Shown here: positions 22,321-33,494 of the stretch, piece by piece
How the letters are laid out: each line of letters opens with the position of its first letter
How positions within the stretch are numbered: position 1 is the stretch's first letter
Assembly: GCA_015680685.1 (NCBI GenBank)
Contig: MNCI01002236.1
Coordinates: 69,127 to 133,126 of the forward strand
Length of the DNA: 64,000 bases
Direction: 5' to 3'
DNA from: Gnetum montanum
Lineage: Eukaryota > Streptophyta > Gnetopsida > Gnetales > Gnetaceae
Made by a program: the position numbers and the translations under genes
The notes under the pieces: model-generated
Told to the model about the DNA's origin: nothing
Databases searched by the model: none
What the model saw: only the letters and a program-made list of their open reading frames with translations

Positions 22321-23000
22321 AATGGTCTAGGAAGGCATAATACTGGGACACCAAATTTCACAAGAAGGGATTGAGGTAGACTCAGAAAAGATAAGGGTCA
22401 TCCAAGGAATCACAGGTAACTAGAGATAGTCAAAGATGTATGATCATTCCTTGGACACATTAGCTACTACCAGTAGTTCATAGAGGATTTCTTTAAGATC
22501 ACAAAGCCATTGGTCGAGCTTACGAAGAAAGATGCTCCATTCACTAGACCAAGGAGTGTGAACATGCATTCCAATAGTTGAGGAACAAATGCGTAGAAAA
22601 TCCAATTCTATGGGCACCAGACTAGTCCAAACTATTTCACATAATGATCAATGTATCTAATTATGCCTTGGGAGCTATTCTTGAGTAGTTGAATGATAAG
22701 AAACATCCATATTACATTCACTGTGCAATCCAAAGCATTATGGGTGTACAATTGGATTACACCATACCTAAGAAAGAACTAGTGGTGGTGGTGTACACTC
22801 TCAAAAAGTTTAGGCACTATGTGCTTAACTACAAGATGTTTGCAAACATAGATCATAGTTCCATCCACTTCCTAATGAACAAGCCAATAGTGAGCCCTTG
22901 TATCATATGGTGGCTAGTGATTTTGTAAGAATTCAATCTCACAATGGTAGGTCAAAAATGGATTGAGAATATGATCGCTAATCATCTATCTTAGTTAAGA
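22321..23000 (+). pseudogene. RNase H of H
   Basis: After the reverse transcriptase thumb comes the RNase H part with KKHPYYIHC and DYTIPKKELVVVVYTLKKFR, then HSSIHFLMNKP. No second RNase H of the Tat type is seen before integrase, which separates H from elements C and D. Confidence 0.75.
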
Positions 23001-24420
23001 TGGGATAATAAAGAGGAGGCGAGTCCAATATCTAATCAATTTCTAAAAGAACTCCTCTTCATAGGAGTAATAAATGAACAAATGCCCATAGAAACAACAT
23101 GGTATGATGATATCCTCACTTACCTTCTCACTCAGGAGATGCCACAAGATCTAAACTTTAGGAAGAAATAATAGTTTCTTAATTAAGCTAAGTACTTCAT
23201 GGAAATCAATGGACAACTTCACAAGGTGTGTGTTGATGGCCTAGTTTGTTAGTATGTTCCTAATGTAGACCAATTATGCATTCTCTAGGATGCTCATGAA
23301 GGCCCTTGTGAAGGCCACTATGATGGGAGATGGATGCCCATAAAAACCCTGATGGTAAGAAACTATTGGCCTAGAATCTTCAAGGAAACCCACTAGTTTG
23401 TCTACTCTTGTGAGCGCAATCAATGAGATGGTGGGATGACTGCTCAAATGGAGGGTTCTCAATAGTGAATTCAACCACTGGAGCACTTTGACATATGAGG
23501 CATTAACTTTATTGGTCCCATCACACCCATGTCCAATGGAAAGACATACATCATTGTAGCAATCAACTAGTACACTAAATAGGTAGAAGAAGTAGTCATC
23601 ACTGACTATACATCATGCATTGCTACTATATTTGTACAAAAAAATGTTGTAAATAGGTTTGGGATGCCATGTGCAATGATTTTGGACAATGGAATTCATT
23701 TTATAGGTGCCACTTTTCAAAAATTCATGCAACACTTGGGGGTTGAACATAAATTAACAACACCATATCAGCCTTAAGCCAATGGTTAAGCATAGGTAAC
23801 TAACACAGAGATTACAAAGATTCTAACAAGAATTATAAGCAAATATAGGAGAGATTGGAGCACAAAACTCAACAATGCCCTTTGGGCCTACCACTCAATA
23901 TGGAAACTCCTTATTGGCTACTCTCCCTACGAGCTCGTGTATGGAAAACTTCCAGTGCTCCCAATTCAATTCAAGCTTCATACACTCTCAATAGCCTCTA
24001 ATCTAAATCTTGACCTAAGTCTAGTACAAAAAGAAAGATTGATCAACCTCAACATGCTAGACAAAAATCAATTAGTAGCCCTATCTTTGAATGAAGTGCA
24101 TAAGGCATTCAACAAGTAATGACATGACTTTAGAATACAAAAAGTAAATTTTGAACTTGGAGATAAGATTCTCTATTGGAACCCCACACACGTACCCCCA
24201 AAAAATAAAGTTCCAAACATTGTGGGAGGGACCTTATATAATTAATGAAACCTTTGCTTTTGGGGCCATGACCATATACAAACTTGAGAGCCCACATAAA
24301 AAGCAGTTGGTCAACATCCAACAAAAGCTTTTGCATGAGCCTAAGAAAGCTAGTACAATGAATACCTCAATAGATGGACAACCACATTCAATTTTTCAGA
24401 TCTCCTCACTCTAACACAGT
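23001..24420 (+). pseudogene. Integrase of H
   Basis: The zinc-binding part (DAHEGPCEGHYDG, YSCERNQ), core pieces (MSNGKTYIIVAI, RFGMPCAMI, LDNGIHF, TTPYQP) and a C-terminal part to about 24340 can be followed through stops. Two stops in TTPYQP.ANG. correspond to Gln codons. The next Glu of the DDE triad is also a stop (TAG). Integrase would insert the cDNA. Confidence 0.8.
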
Positions 24421-25363
24421 TGTGGGGGAGATGGCCATCCATGCTAAATCATCCATATGGCTCTTTAGTTTTTCTATTTTTTGTTTTTCAAATTTTTGAT
24501 TTATAATTTATTTATTTCACACCTTTTTAATTTTCAAACTTTTTCTTATTTTACACCATTTTTTGTCTAACATCATCATTAATACATTTTAGTCTTTCTT
24601 GAATATTTTACATTTTCTTATATATTTTACTTTGTTTGAGTGTGATTTTCAAACTTTTGCTAATAAATGTGCTTTGTGCCAATAGGACACAATGGTGCTG
24701 TAGCTTTTATTAATGGTGGCTTGTGATTTATGTTTTGTTATCTAATGTCTAGTTTTTATTTTTGAATTTTTGTACTGATGGCTTAGTCATGGTTTCTTTT
24801 TCGTGGAATAGGTAGTGCGTCCATGACATCCACCCATTCATAAGCTCTATGGTTTTCCTTGTTTTGGAAGTTTGAGGTTCTTTTCATTAAATAAATTCTT
24901 AATAAATTGGTAACCTTGGTAGTTTCCAGAATTGGGAAGGATTCAAAGGTTTGTATAGGGTGTGACTTCAAAGGGACTCAATACTCTTTGTACTCTTCTA
25001 CTTACTTGGGTGCTTGAGTGTTTTTCATAGGCTTCTTACTATTCCATGTCATATAATAATAAGAAGTTAAATAAAGTCTTTGCATGGTGTGGTTTCCATC
25101 CAAAAAGAAAAAGAAAAGAAAAAGAAAAAAAAAACAAACTATAAAAAAAACAAACATGATGGGAATTCAAAGCACACCCTTTAGACAAATAAATGGGCTA
25201 CAAGCACTAGTTATGGGACTAGAAAGATATGTTACCCATGCCTAAAGGTCCCCTCTAACTAAGGCCCTCTCTCACTTCCTATTTCTCTTTTCTTCTCTTT
25301 CTGGAATGGTGGTTGTTCTATGGGTGCACTCTTGTGTCTTGAGGGGGTAGATTAGTCTTGGAG
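24421..25363 (+). other. T-rich noncoding region after integrase in H
   Basis: A stretch rich in T with short TTTTTT and TTTTCAAA runs is followed by text resembling the first 350 bases of the window (E1). The same order occurs in N after gag and, reversed, in B. No open frame is shared among the copies. Confidence 0.55.
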
Positions 25364-25716
25364 TGGTGATGCGAAGTCACTGAAAGAGGTTGGTTTTGGT
25401 CTAGATCAAGGATAGATCTTCTTAGGTCATTTTAAACACAAATTTCACAAGGGACTTCTTATTACATCGATTCGAAATTCCATTCCACCTTCTTCACCAT
25501 CTATCTCTACTAATCATAACTCATCTCACTACTGGTGTCCATGTTCTTGGTTTAGTGTCTTGGTCTAATGTACTTAAGTTCTTAGGTAGAATCTTCCAGG
25601 TTTTGGTCCTTAACTTTCATTAACCATTAATCACCTATAGGGCCCATGAACTCCTTAGGTTGAGGTTATGCAAGGGCAAACAAGGCATGTGCTTGCTATG
25701 GTGAGGACCCACTTGC
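25364..25716 (+). other. Noncoding block conserved among E1, H and B
   Basis: Starts with GATGCGAAGTCACTG and ends with GAGGACCCACTTGCATA. It aligns with 448-790 and with the minus strand of 38290-38640, although none of the three keeps an open frame. N keeps only its right end. Confidence 0.6.
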
Positions 25717-26019
25717 ATATCTCTTGGTTGGATTCATTAAGCACCTTATCCCTAGGCATTCTTACAAACAAAATCTTTTGTACATTCATCTTCCACATCA
25801 AACCATATGCTCCTTTACATATTTTGTTCATTAAACACATTCTCTATCAAATTTTTCAATTTTGGAGCTTTCAAAGACACTCTTCAATGATTATATCATA
25901 TTCTTGGATTTTTTGGGAATCCATGGATCCCAAATTCATTGAAAAATTATTTATATTTTTTGAGATATTCAACTTTGAAATTTTTATCTATGGGCCACAT
26001 ATATAAGGCCTCATTGACG

Positions 26020-26095
26020 AAGCAGACTTGTATACAAGGCCCCATATATAGGGTCCCATCAATGTAGGGGAAAAATAGTATATATATATATATGC
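26020..26095 (+). promoter_or_regulatory. Internal U3-like segment with TATA tract
   Basis: CCCATCAATGTAG (26055-26067) is identical to part of the H LTR (11296-11308). In both places an A-rich spacer, a TATA sequence and then TCCCA follow at similar distances. The TATA tract (26079-26093) is a short TA microsatellite. The segment lies about 455 bp upstream of the extra-ORF acceptor. Confidence 0.45.
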
Positions 26096-26541
26096 GATCC
26101 CACTTGGAAATTTTTCCATTTTCTCACAAATGCCAAGGGAGTTTTTCAAAATTTCAAGGCCCAAAACCTTCGAGAGCCCATAACTTCCTAATTGTTTATC
26201 CAAATTACTCTGTTCTTTGACCTTGCAGCTACTAGAGGTAAGCTCTTTGTCATGGGGGCCATAAATGTGTCATTTTTGATAGAAAAGTTTTTCACCATTT
26301 TTCTAACTCCCACAAAGGTTTAACTAAGAAATCAACTATTAAACACCAAATTACAAGAGTTAAACCTTTCCAACAAGCTTAGGTGATATTTACAATTAAA
26401 TATTAATAAATAATTAATAAAATAATAAATTTTCCATTGTCCAATCTTAGCCAAAGTGTAACTAAATAATGAGAGAAGGTATTTAAAAATTTAAAAGTTA
26501 CACATTATATCTACTACTCTATGAATGTGTTGTGACCACAG

Positions 26542-29100
26542 ATGGCACCAAAAGGAAAGCACCTATAGGAAGTAGGACCATCTCAATTAAGGGATAAATG
26601 ACCTAGAATAGGAAGGGGCCAAGATCAGGCCCAAGAAGAACCACTAGCAATCCATGCCACGGGCCCTCTTAGGGAGGAAGTAGAGGTGGAATCTATCCAA
26701 CAGATTCTAGAACTAACATCAGCAACAGAACACTTCCATTGGGATGATGTGCCATCACCCTAAACAAATCTAAAGGTGACCTTGATAGAGGCTCACCTAA
26801 ATCAAATTAGATCATGAGAGGTTAAGAAAATAGTGCTCTAGGAGTTAAAATTTGGCTGATTCTTGGAGCAAGCACCAAAAGAAGTGCAAGACCAACTAAA
26901 GGACTCTCCCATGTGGCCAATCATCACTTCCATTGGGGAGTTGTACATGTGAAAGACATTCCTATTATGAAACAACAGGCAACCTAGATTAGTGGTAAAA
27001 ATCAAGGACATCTTAGTGTCCTACTCGATGTAGGCCATTGTTGCAGTGCTTGGGTTGCTGGAAACACAGGCAAGTCTTGTTGAGATCCTAATGTAGGTAG
27101 ATACCAACATAAAGAAAGAATGGTTTAAATAGTGTTATGGTGTCAACCATAAGGAGTTTGGCATGCTCACACTAGTAGAGAGGATCCACTACAAAATTGT
27201 AGCCTTCCATCTCAATTCCATGGTGAGGCTAAGCAAAATCACCGCCTTTTCTACCTGAGCATGCACCACTCTAAGTGGGAGATTCCCTGTCTACCTTCCA
27301 TAGTTGATCTATCTAGAGATGGAGTTGTTTGAAGAAAATGAGCATGGAAGTAAGGAGTTCCCCTTTTGATACCTTATTAGGAAACTTTGTTGGAGGGGAG
27401 GAATAGTCCGTTACACTAATGATGTTGTCAGGCATGTTTTGGCCACTAACTAGGCAAAAATGATGAAAGATCAAACACCTGTAATGGCTATCTAAGAAGA
27501 GGAGTAGCAACCACCACCTCCACTTGTCACTTAAACAACCATGCTAGACATCACTGCAATTGCCCAATGATTACATGAATATTGAGAATGGCTCTTGAAT
27601 GAACAAGGGAAATGAGCAGGCACAAGTAGTAGGAACCCATCCATGTATAGACTAGCAATGAGTCCCCTAAATGAGGTGGCTCAGATAATCAATTTGATGG
27701 ATTGAGGTGGATCCATTTTCTTAGCCTAAAGAACATAGTTGCTTGCAAGGTCAAATCTAAGCATAAGAGAGGTCACGATATCTCTTGTAGAATAATAGTC
27801 ACTTCAAGAAATCTCTGGGAACACTAAGACCATCTTGGTGCACTTGGAGGAGGGTGATGAGGGAAACTGTAGTGGTGATGCAACACCAAGGGCAGGAGAC
27901 AATAGCAAAAGTGGTTGCTGGCCATATTGCCGAGATGCTCAATGCACCTACTACATTAGTGCTAGACATCACTACACTCAAAGATGTGTAGACGTCTGCA
28001 AGAACTGTAAGTGGTAGAATAAATGTAGCACAACACAAAGAACTACTGGAATGACTAGTGGGAATTGGGTAATTGCTTTTGGATGTCTTTGACCTTTTGG
28101 ATAAAATTATTATAATCCAATTAGAGCTGCTAGAGGTAAGGGGTAAGAACATCATCTTGGAGGGGCAACTTGAAATAGCCAAGGAGCTAAACGAATGTTT
28201 AGTTGCAGAAGTTGCTAAATTAAGATCCCAGATTACCGACCCCACATTTCTCAACTTGCCATTGATAGAAGATGAAACTATGGAACAACTTTATACTAAA
28301 CTAAAAGAGGTTAATGGTGCAATGGAGAAAATGGTGTTCTACCAATCCTTGGTAGAGGTCACATAGTATAAGATTTAGAAGACCTTAGATCACACCTACC
28401 AGGAGCATATGTAGTTGACCACAGAGAATCATCGCCTATGAAATGTTAATGAGCGTAAGCAATAATTAATTGATTTCATCCATCTAGGAGCAACTAGCTA
28501 GAGAAAACATAGAATTAAGGAGATTAGTAGTAGAAAATGGAAATCTCTCCATGGGGGAGGTCTGTGTCCTTTGCTAGGAAACTACAATCAAGATATTGTT
28601 TTGGAAATTAGAGGCTCTGAAATTTGAGAGAGTCAAGGATCATTTTAGAGAATAGGTTCATCTACAAAAGGAAGTAAATGAAAAACACATCCAATTGGCA
28701 AAGATGAAAGTGAATGAAACCCTCCAATAATTCTAGCAAGAAAAAGAAGTGTAGCAACCCATTGTTGATGGGATAGATGCCTACAACAAAGTGAAAATCC
28801 GCATGAAGGAGTTGCAAATTGAGGAAATGATGGAATACATGGAGCTCACCAATCTTCATTATGTGAATTTGTCCATGTTGACTATCAGATGACCATGGTT
28901 AGAACTCGAGAAATAGGTGGCCAGCTTGTACTTACTGTATGAGGCCAATTTCACGCATTACAAAGACACTAAGCAGAAGCTTGTGGTGGTAAATGCTAAA
29001 CTCGAAGTTCTCAAGGCATGATTCACTAATCAATGATCAACTGTTGAGAACTTGGCTAAGAGGATGAAGGACTACCAGGAGTTGCAGAATGTAGTCAAGG
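26542..29100 (+). pseudogene. Extra coiled-coil ORF of H (env position)
   Basis: The ATG follows TTGTGACCACAG, a splice-acceptor-like sequence shared with E1, N and B. The frame is broken by many stops. About 110 codons in is LKFG followed by FLEQAPKEVQDQL, which matches B. Residues near 28060-28370 form a heptad-rich helix (LLEVRGKNIILEGQLEIAKE), a likely coiled coil, also conserved in B (minus, 35539-35907). No signal peptide or membrane segment was seen, so the viral envelope label sometimes given to Athila ORFs at this site is not supported here. Function unknown. Confidence 0.6.
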
Positions 29101-30058
29101 CATTCGATATTGAAAGTAAATAGTTCATTTCTTGGTTTGTCAATGTAAAGGAGATGTTTCTGATAATGCCCTATTGGTGCGATATCCCCATTCTAGCCCA
29201 CATTGGTGATGCCACATGGACTGGGAATGATCCCCAAATAGGGAAGAGAAGATGAAGGCATTACTAGATACCTTTTGCTTTCCATCGGAGGTTGCAGCCA
29301 TAGTAGGATAGCCATAGCCACCTTAGTGATCCCACATGCCTGAAGCCAACGAAGGCCCTTCAAAACCTCAGGAGCCACCACCGCTTGGAACCATCTGATC
29401 TTCTCCACCATCTTCACAACATTAGAGGATGTGCTATCCAATCGAAAATGTTGATGGCTAGAATCACTGAGAGGTCAACGAATGCATAGCCTTAATCCTA
29501 CCTCTACATGAGGGCCTTGTTGGAAACATAGGTGGAGTGCCCTAAATGGTCTTGTTAATTGAATAGGAACTTTGCCAGTTGCAACTAGGGCGGTGGATGC
29601 AATTGGGGGATGGCATGGTTAGCTGAAATGCAAATGCAAATAATACGTAGTACAACGTGATGTTGTATGAAAAAGTGTAAAAAGATGCAAGAAAAATGCA
29701 AAAAATGCTAGAAATGGGAGAGAGAAATGGAACACTGCCCCAAATGGAAGCATAGTTAACTCTAAAAGGATCTTAGAAGGTACACATTGTACAAAAGGTG
29801 TAGTGGAAGCGCAATTAGAGTCTTGGTGGTGTCAAGCCATGAAGTTTGGTGCTCATCATGATGAACCGTGCCTACTGGGTTGGTCACTGCAATGTTTTGT
29901 ACAGTGTTCTGTAGGGTTGCAATAGGGTTACAGTGGACTATGATGTGCAAATCTACTTCTCTATCAGATTGGTGTGCTCTGTGTCTCGTTCGCCCACGAA
30001 GCTAAGTGCCAAGATGCCCAAAATGCCAAATGCCAAGTGCTTAAAAATGATTACAACC

Positions 30059-30181
30059 AAGGAATGCCAACTGTTGGGGAATGCCAACAATTAGGAAATG
30101 CCAACAGGATGGCAATGCCAACCGTCAGGGAATGCCAATAGTTAGGGAATGCCTATCGTTAGGGAATTCCAACCACTAAAA
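30059..30181. repeat. Tandem repeat, 7 x 17 bp
   Basis: AATGCC (or AATTCC in the last unit) starts at 30063, 30080, 30097, 30114, 30131, 30148 and 30165, an exact 17-bp period with units like GGGAATGCCAACAGTTA. Confidence 0.9.
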
Positions 30182-30319
30182 TGTTGGGAATCCAAGGCTA
30201 TTTATAGCACTAGGAGTAGCAAAAAACATGAATTGAGTTCCATGTGGTAGTGTGGGAGGTGGGACTATGAGAAAAATTCAAAAACTAGATGACCAGAAAA
30301 TTTTCTAACTCTGGTTGCT

Positions 30320-30665
30320 ATGCTCGCTACACTTGCTACACTCTAGAGAATAGGTACAACTTGGAACAAATGGGGATCATAGGAGAAATGAAAATTGCTG
30401 ATCTTTCTTACCGAAGAAATGCTAGAGCTAAGGTGAAGGTTGATGTCGAGCTCTAAAGGCTTTTGGAGGTTGTTAGAGGCTTCTCTCTAGTGTTAAGCTG
30501 GCTACACTCTAGAGTGTAACCCAACACTTAGACAAATTTTGAATTTGATGTCTAGCACTGGCTATGCTTGCTATGCTCTAGAGCATAGCAAGGATACTTA
30601 GAAAAAACTTGCACAAATTTAGTCTTCTTCCACGCTATGCTGGCTATGCTCGGGAGTGTAGCACC
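30320..30665. repeat. Degenerate repeats with TCTAGA palindromes
   Basis: A perfect 16-bp palindrome at 30503-30518 (half TACACTCT) and a perfect 24-bp palindrome at 30568-30591 (half TTGCTATGCTCT) sit in copies of a roughly 65-70 bp unit that also contains AACACTTAGACAAATTT-like text. Further decayed copies lie near 30330 and 30640. Confidence 0.7.
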
Positions 30666-30753
30666 AACACTTAGAAGAATTTGCCAAGTTTTGACACTTA
30701 GACAAATTTGTAGTTGTAATGCTAAAGCCCAAAATTGGTGTTGTTTTAGTCAT

Positions 30754-30780
30754 GGTGTTCAATTTTGTGTCATGAACACC
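30754..30780 (+). other. Hairpin upstream of the 3' LTR of H
   Basis: GGTGTTCA, an 11-base loop and TGAACACC form the same stem as at 1404-1431 in E1. Confidence 0.6.
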
Positions 30781-30913
30781 ATAATTTTTGTAATTTTTTG
30801 ATTTGTACACTTAGGCACTCAATTTTGTTATGTCAAGAGTTAGTTAATAATCCCATACCTTGCCAATTTTGTAAAGGAACTTGAGGATGAGTTTTCATTT
30901 AGTTGTGGGGGTA

Positions 30914-31855
30914 TGATGAGCATCAAAGTGTCATGTCGATAGACCCTTATTGACATGGCATCATAAACGGGCCTCGTTTACGTGGTGTTTCCTTGTCGAT
31001 GGGGCCACATTGACGTAGCATTTGCTACATCTACGGGGCCTCGTCAATGCAGTCCTGTAGGAAAAACTATAAATACAAGCTTTCAATTGTGCTTATGAAC
31101 ATTCAAGTCATAGTAGTAGTAGAATTGTTTTAGCTTGTCTATTTGAAAGTTAGAATATTTCTTTGAGTGCTTACAGCAGGAGTCAGAAAGTGTATGAATC
31201 TTTATTTGAGCACTATTGTACCTAAACCACACTAGTGTGTATGGAAATAAAGATGAGCCTTTTGATCAAACCTTGCAGCACATAGAATAGATTAATGATT
31301 TATTTATGCATTTATTATTTTCATTAATAATGTTGTTAATTAAGCTAAATTAGACTTCGAGCTATCAGTTAATTAATTAAGCTAAATAGATTAAACATAT
31401 AAGTACGACTACTTTAAGCCTAAACACATATTTGCTTGGTAATCCCAGTAGTATTATTACTTGGTGTGCCTAGTAGCATAGCACTTGGTAACCCAGCAAT
31501 GGATACATGGGTGCAGGAAGTGTATGGAAAGTGGGACTAGATTCTTATGTTAGCACTAGTTAGAGATTAGTTAGTTAGTTAAACTAAATTAGTTGTTAAA
31601 TTACTTCATCTCTCTACTTTAAGCACCAAAGAAGATAAACACAAAATAATAAAAATCATATGCCTCAATTACACTTAACCATACCATGTGCATCACATGT
31701 GTAATTGGGAAGATAATGGATGACATTAGGGCAAGGTTCACTTCCTAGACAACTAGTGCACTAGAAACTATAAAGTCCATGGAATTTGACCAGATTGTGT
31801 GTGAATGTTTTATGATTCACATGGTTGAGTGTGGGGGTACCTTAATTGCTCATCA
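30914..31855 (+). repeat. 3' LTR of H
   Basis: Starts TGATGAGCATC and ends GCTCATCA, followed by AAAAC. It has TATAAATA near 31070 and AAATAAAG near 31247. CpGs in the U3 palindrome seen in the 5' LTR have mutated. Confidence 0.92.
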
Positions 31856-31860
31856 AAAAC

Positions 31861-32058
31861 TTTAAGTATAAAATCAAAATATAAGAACTTATTTTAAGTT
31901 GAGTTCATAAAGAATCTTTAGATAAGTCATCAATGATGCACACCTCCAACCTAAGATATTTAAGAACATCTATGAAAATGCCAATGACACCTAAATTCCC
32001 CAAGAAGAAGCATTAAGAAAAACTTGAAAATGGATTATTTTTTTCTTTTCTTTTGAAT
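31861..32058. other. Old target sequence right of H
   Basis: AT-rich sequence that was continuous with the sequence left of 11194 before H inserted. No gene was recognised. Confidence 0.5.
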
Positions 32059-32073
32059 TACAATGAGAATAGG

Positions 32074-32228
32074 TCATGAGGTATTAGCCTAGTGGTAAGA
32101 ATCTTGCTTTAAAAACTCTAAGTCATAAGTTTGATTCTGGTGAATAATGTTGAGTTATAAAGTTATAATTGGACTATATATCTTGGTATATACCTATATT
32201 ACAATTGTTTTAGGGTTCCAACGCCTTC
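32074..32228 (+). repeat. tRNA-derived SINE with 15-bp target duplication
   Basis: TACAATGAGAATAGG flanks the element at 32059-32073 and 32229-32243. The body starts with an A-box-like TATTAGCCTAGTGGTAAG and a B-box-like AAGTTTGATTCTGG, 50 bp apart, the internal RNA polymerase III promoter of tRNA-derived SINEs. Length is 155 bp. It needs the machinery of a LINE to move. Degraded relatives lie at 2811-2964 and 2995-3060. Confidence 0.85.
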
Positions 32229-32243
32229 TACAATGAGAATAGG

Positions 32244-32387
32244 GAGACAACAAGGAGATAGATAGAATAGAAAAGAAGAAGAAGAATTTAGAAACATAGT
32301 TAGAGCTTCTTCTAAAGTAAAAATGTTGAAGTCATTTCTTCTTCTCCTATTCTTCTTTTAGTATTTGGTATCTAATTACTTCACCTT
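32244..32387. other. Intergenic between SINE and element A
   Basis: Purine-rich stretch followed by a pyrimidine-rich one. No gene was recognised. Confidence 0.4.
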
Positions 32388-33494
32388 TGATGAGTGAAAA
32401 ATATGCTTAATGCATTATTATATGATCTACAATTGTTGTAGGAGTCCATGTCCTAATCCAGGGATAAGACTAGTGTTATTGTTTAGAAAGTTAAACTATA
32501 GTAATGTATTGTTGTCTTCCCACTTAGGCTAATAGTAAGCCCTTACCCATATGAGTTAGTCTAAATGAGATGTATGATGAGTTAATGTTGTGTGGTCATG
32601 GCTAAGCTAAATAGAAGTATGAAAATCAATTAATCAATTAATTTAATTACTAAAATATTAAGGAAAATAAATCCATAGCTAGCCTATGGTGATGAGTGTT
32701 CATTCCTAGCTTGTTGTGCATGTCTTGAATTGGTGTAACTACCACTAGGATTACCAAGTATTATGTTATTAGGTGTACTAAGCGATATCACTACTAAGTT
32801 ACTAAATAGTTACTTGTTATGCTCAAAACTATTTGCACTCATTCTAAAAACTTATTATTAGGCATGGAAATGTGAATATTAAGCTAACTATGATGGAAAA
32901 TGAATTACATTAAAAGTAATTCTAAATTAAGTCAGACTACTGCAATGAATGTAAATCAATCTTGATCTTATAGTCAGTCATGAATTGTGTCTAGATATAA
33001 TGCCACTCAAATAATACTTTGTAGAATTAACTTAATTCACATTGCAGGAACTCATTAACTACTTCAAGAATTCAAGGCATTAAATTATAAGAGTTCAACT
33101 ATCTACTGATATAAATATGCCATAATATGATAAGTGAGTTGTATCTATAGGAATTTATGGCTACTACTATATCACATCTACAATATCACATAATTTTTTT
33201 CAATATTGCATCTTCAATATTGTAACCATCTTATTCAACATTCATCATACCCTCACAACTAAATAAAAACTCTTCCTTGAGTTAAACAAAATTGGGATAG
33301 AGTTTGTTACAAAATTTATGAAAATGACACTAATAGACTAACCAAATAATTAACTAACTAATTATCACATTACAAAACTTTATCCAAGTGGTTTTACAAA
33401 AAATGATAAAACTTTCGATAGACAAAAAATTTAGAGAATTGTAACAATTCTTCAATACTCACCATCAAAATATTTTCAAGTTATTCTTGGTAGT
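32388..33494 (-). mobile_element. 3' end of Athila-like element A
   Basis: An LTR (32388-33247) reads on the minus strand from ATGATGAAT near 33247 to TCATCA at 32388 and resembles the N family, for example its decayed poly(A) region near 32980. The internal sequence 33248-33494 begins with the complement of the conserved CGAGGATGAGTTTT/purine tract. Element B starts at 33495, so B inserted into A, and the rest of A is not visible. Confidence 0.75.

Larger units (their letters stand above)
29101..30913 (+). other. 3' noncoding region of H
   Basis: Contains a 17-bp tandem array, a set of TCTAGA-centred palindromes, the conserved hairpin at 30754-30780, AATCCCATACCTTG near 30850 and CTTGAGGATGAGTTTTCATTTAGTTGTGGGGGTA at the LTR, which are shared with E1, N and B. 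Confidence 0.6.
11194..31860 (+). mobile_element. Athila-like LTR retrotransposon H, target duplication AAAAC, carrying nested element N
   Basis: The LTR family starting at 11199 and the LTR at 30914-31855 have the same sequence and orientation. The five bases before the first (11194-11198) and after the second (31856-31860) are both AAAAC, a perfect target duplication. Between them lie gag, protease, reverse transcriptase, RNase H, integrase, a noncoding block and an extra ORF, all broken by stops and frameshifts. Only one RNase H is present, and an extra ORF follows integrase, which fits the Athila lineage. About 0.5 kb of the 5' LTR and part of the leader are deleted. Element N inserted at 11850. 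Confidence 0.9.

Noticed and set aside
26542-29100. Viral envelope glycoprotein in H
   Set aside because: The position fits an env-like ORF, but no signal peptide, membrane anchor or cysteine pattern is visible; only coiled-coil features are.
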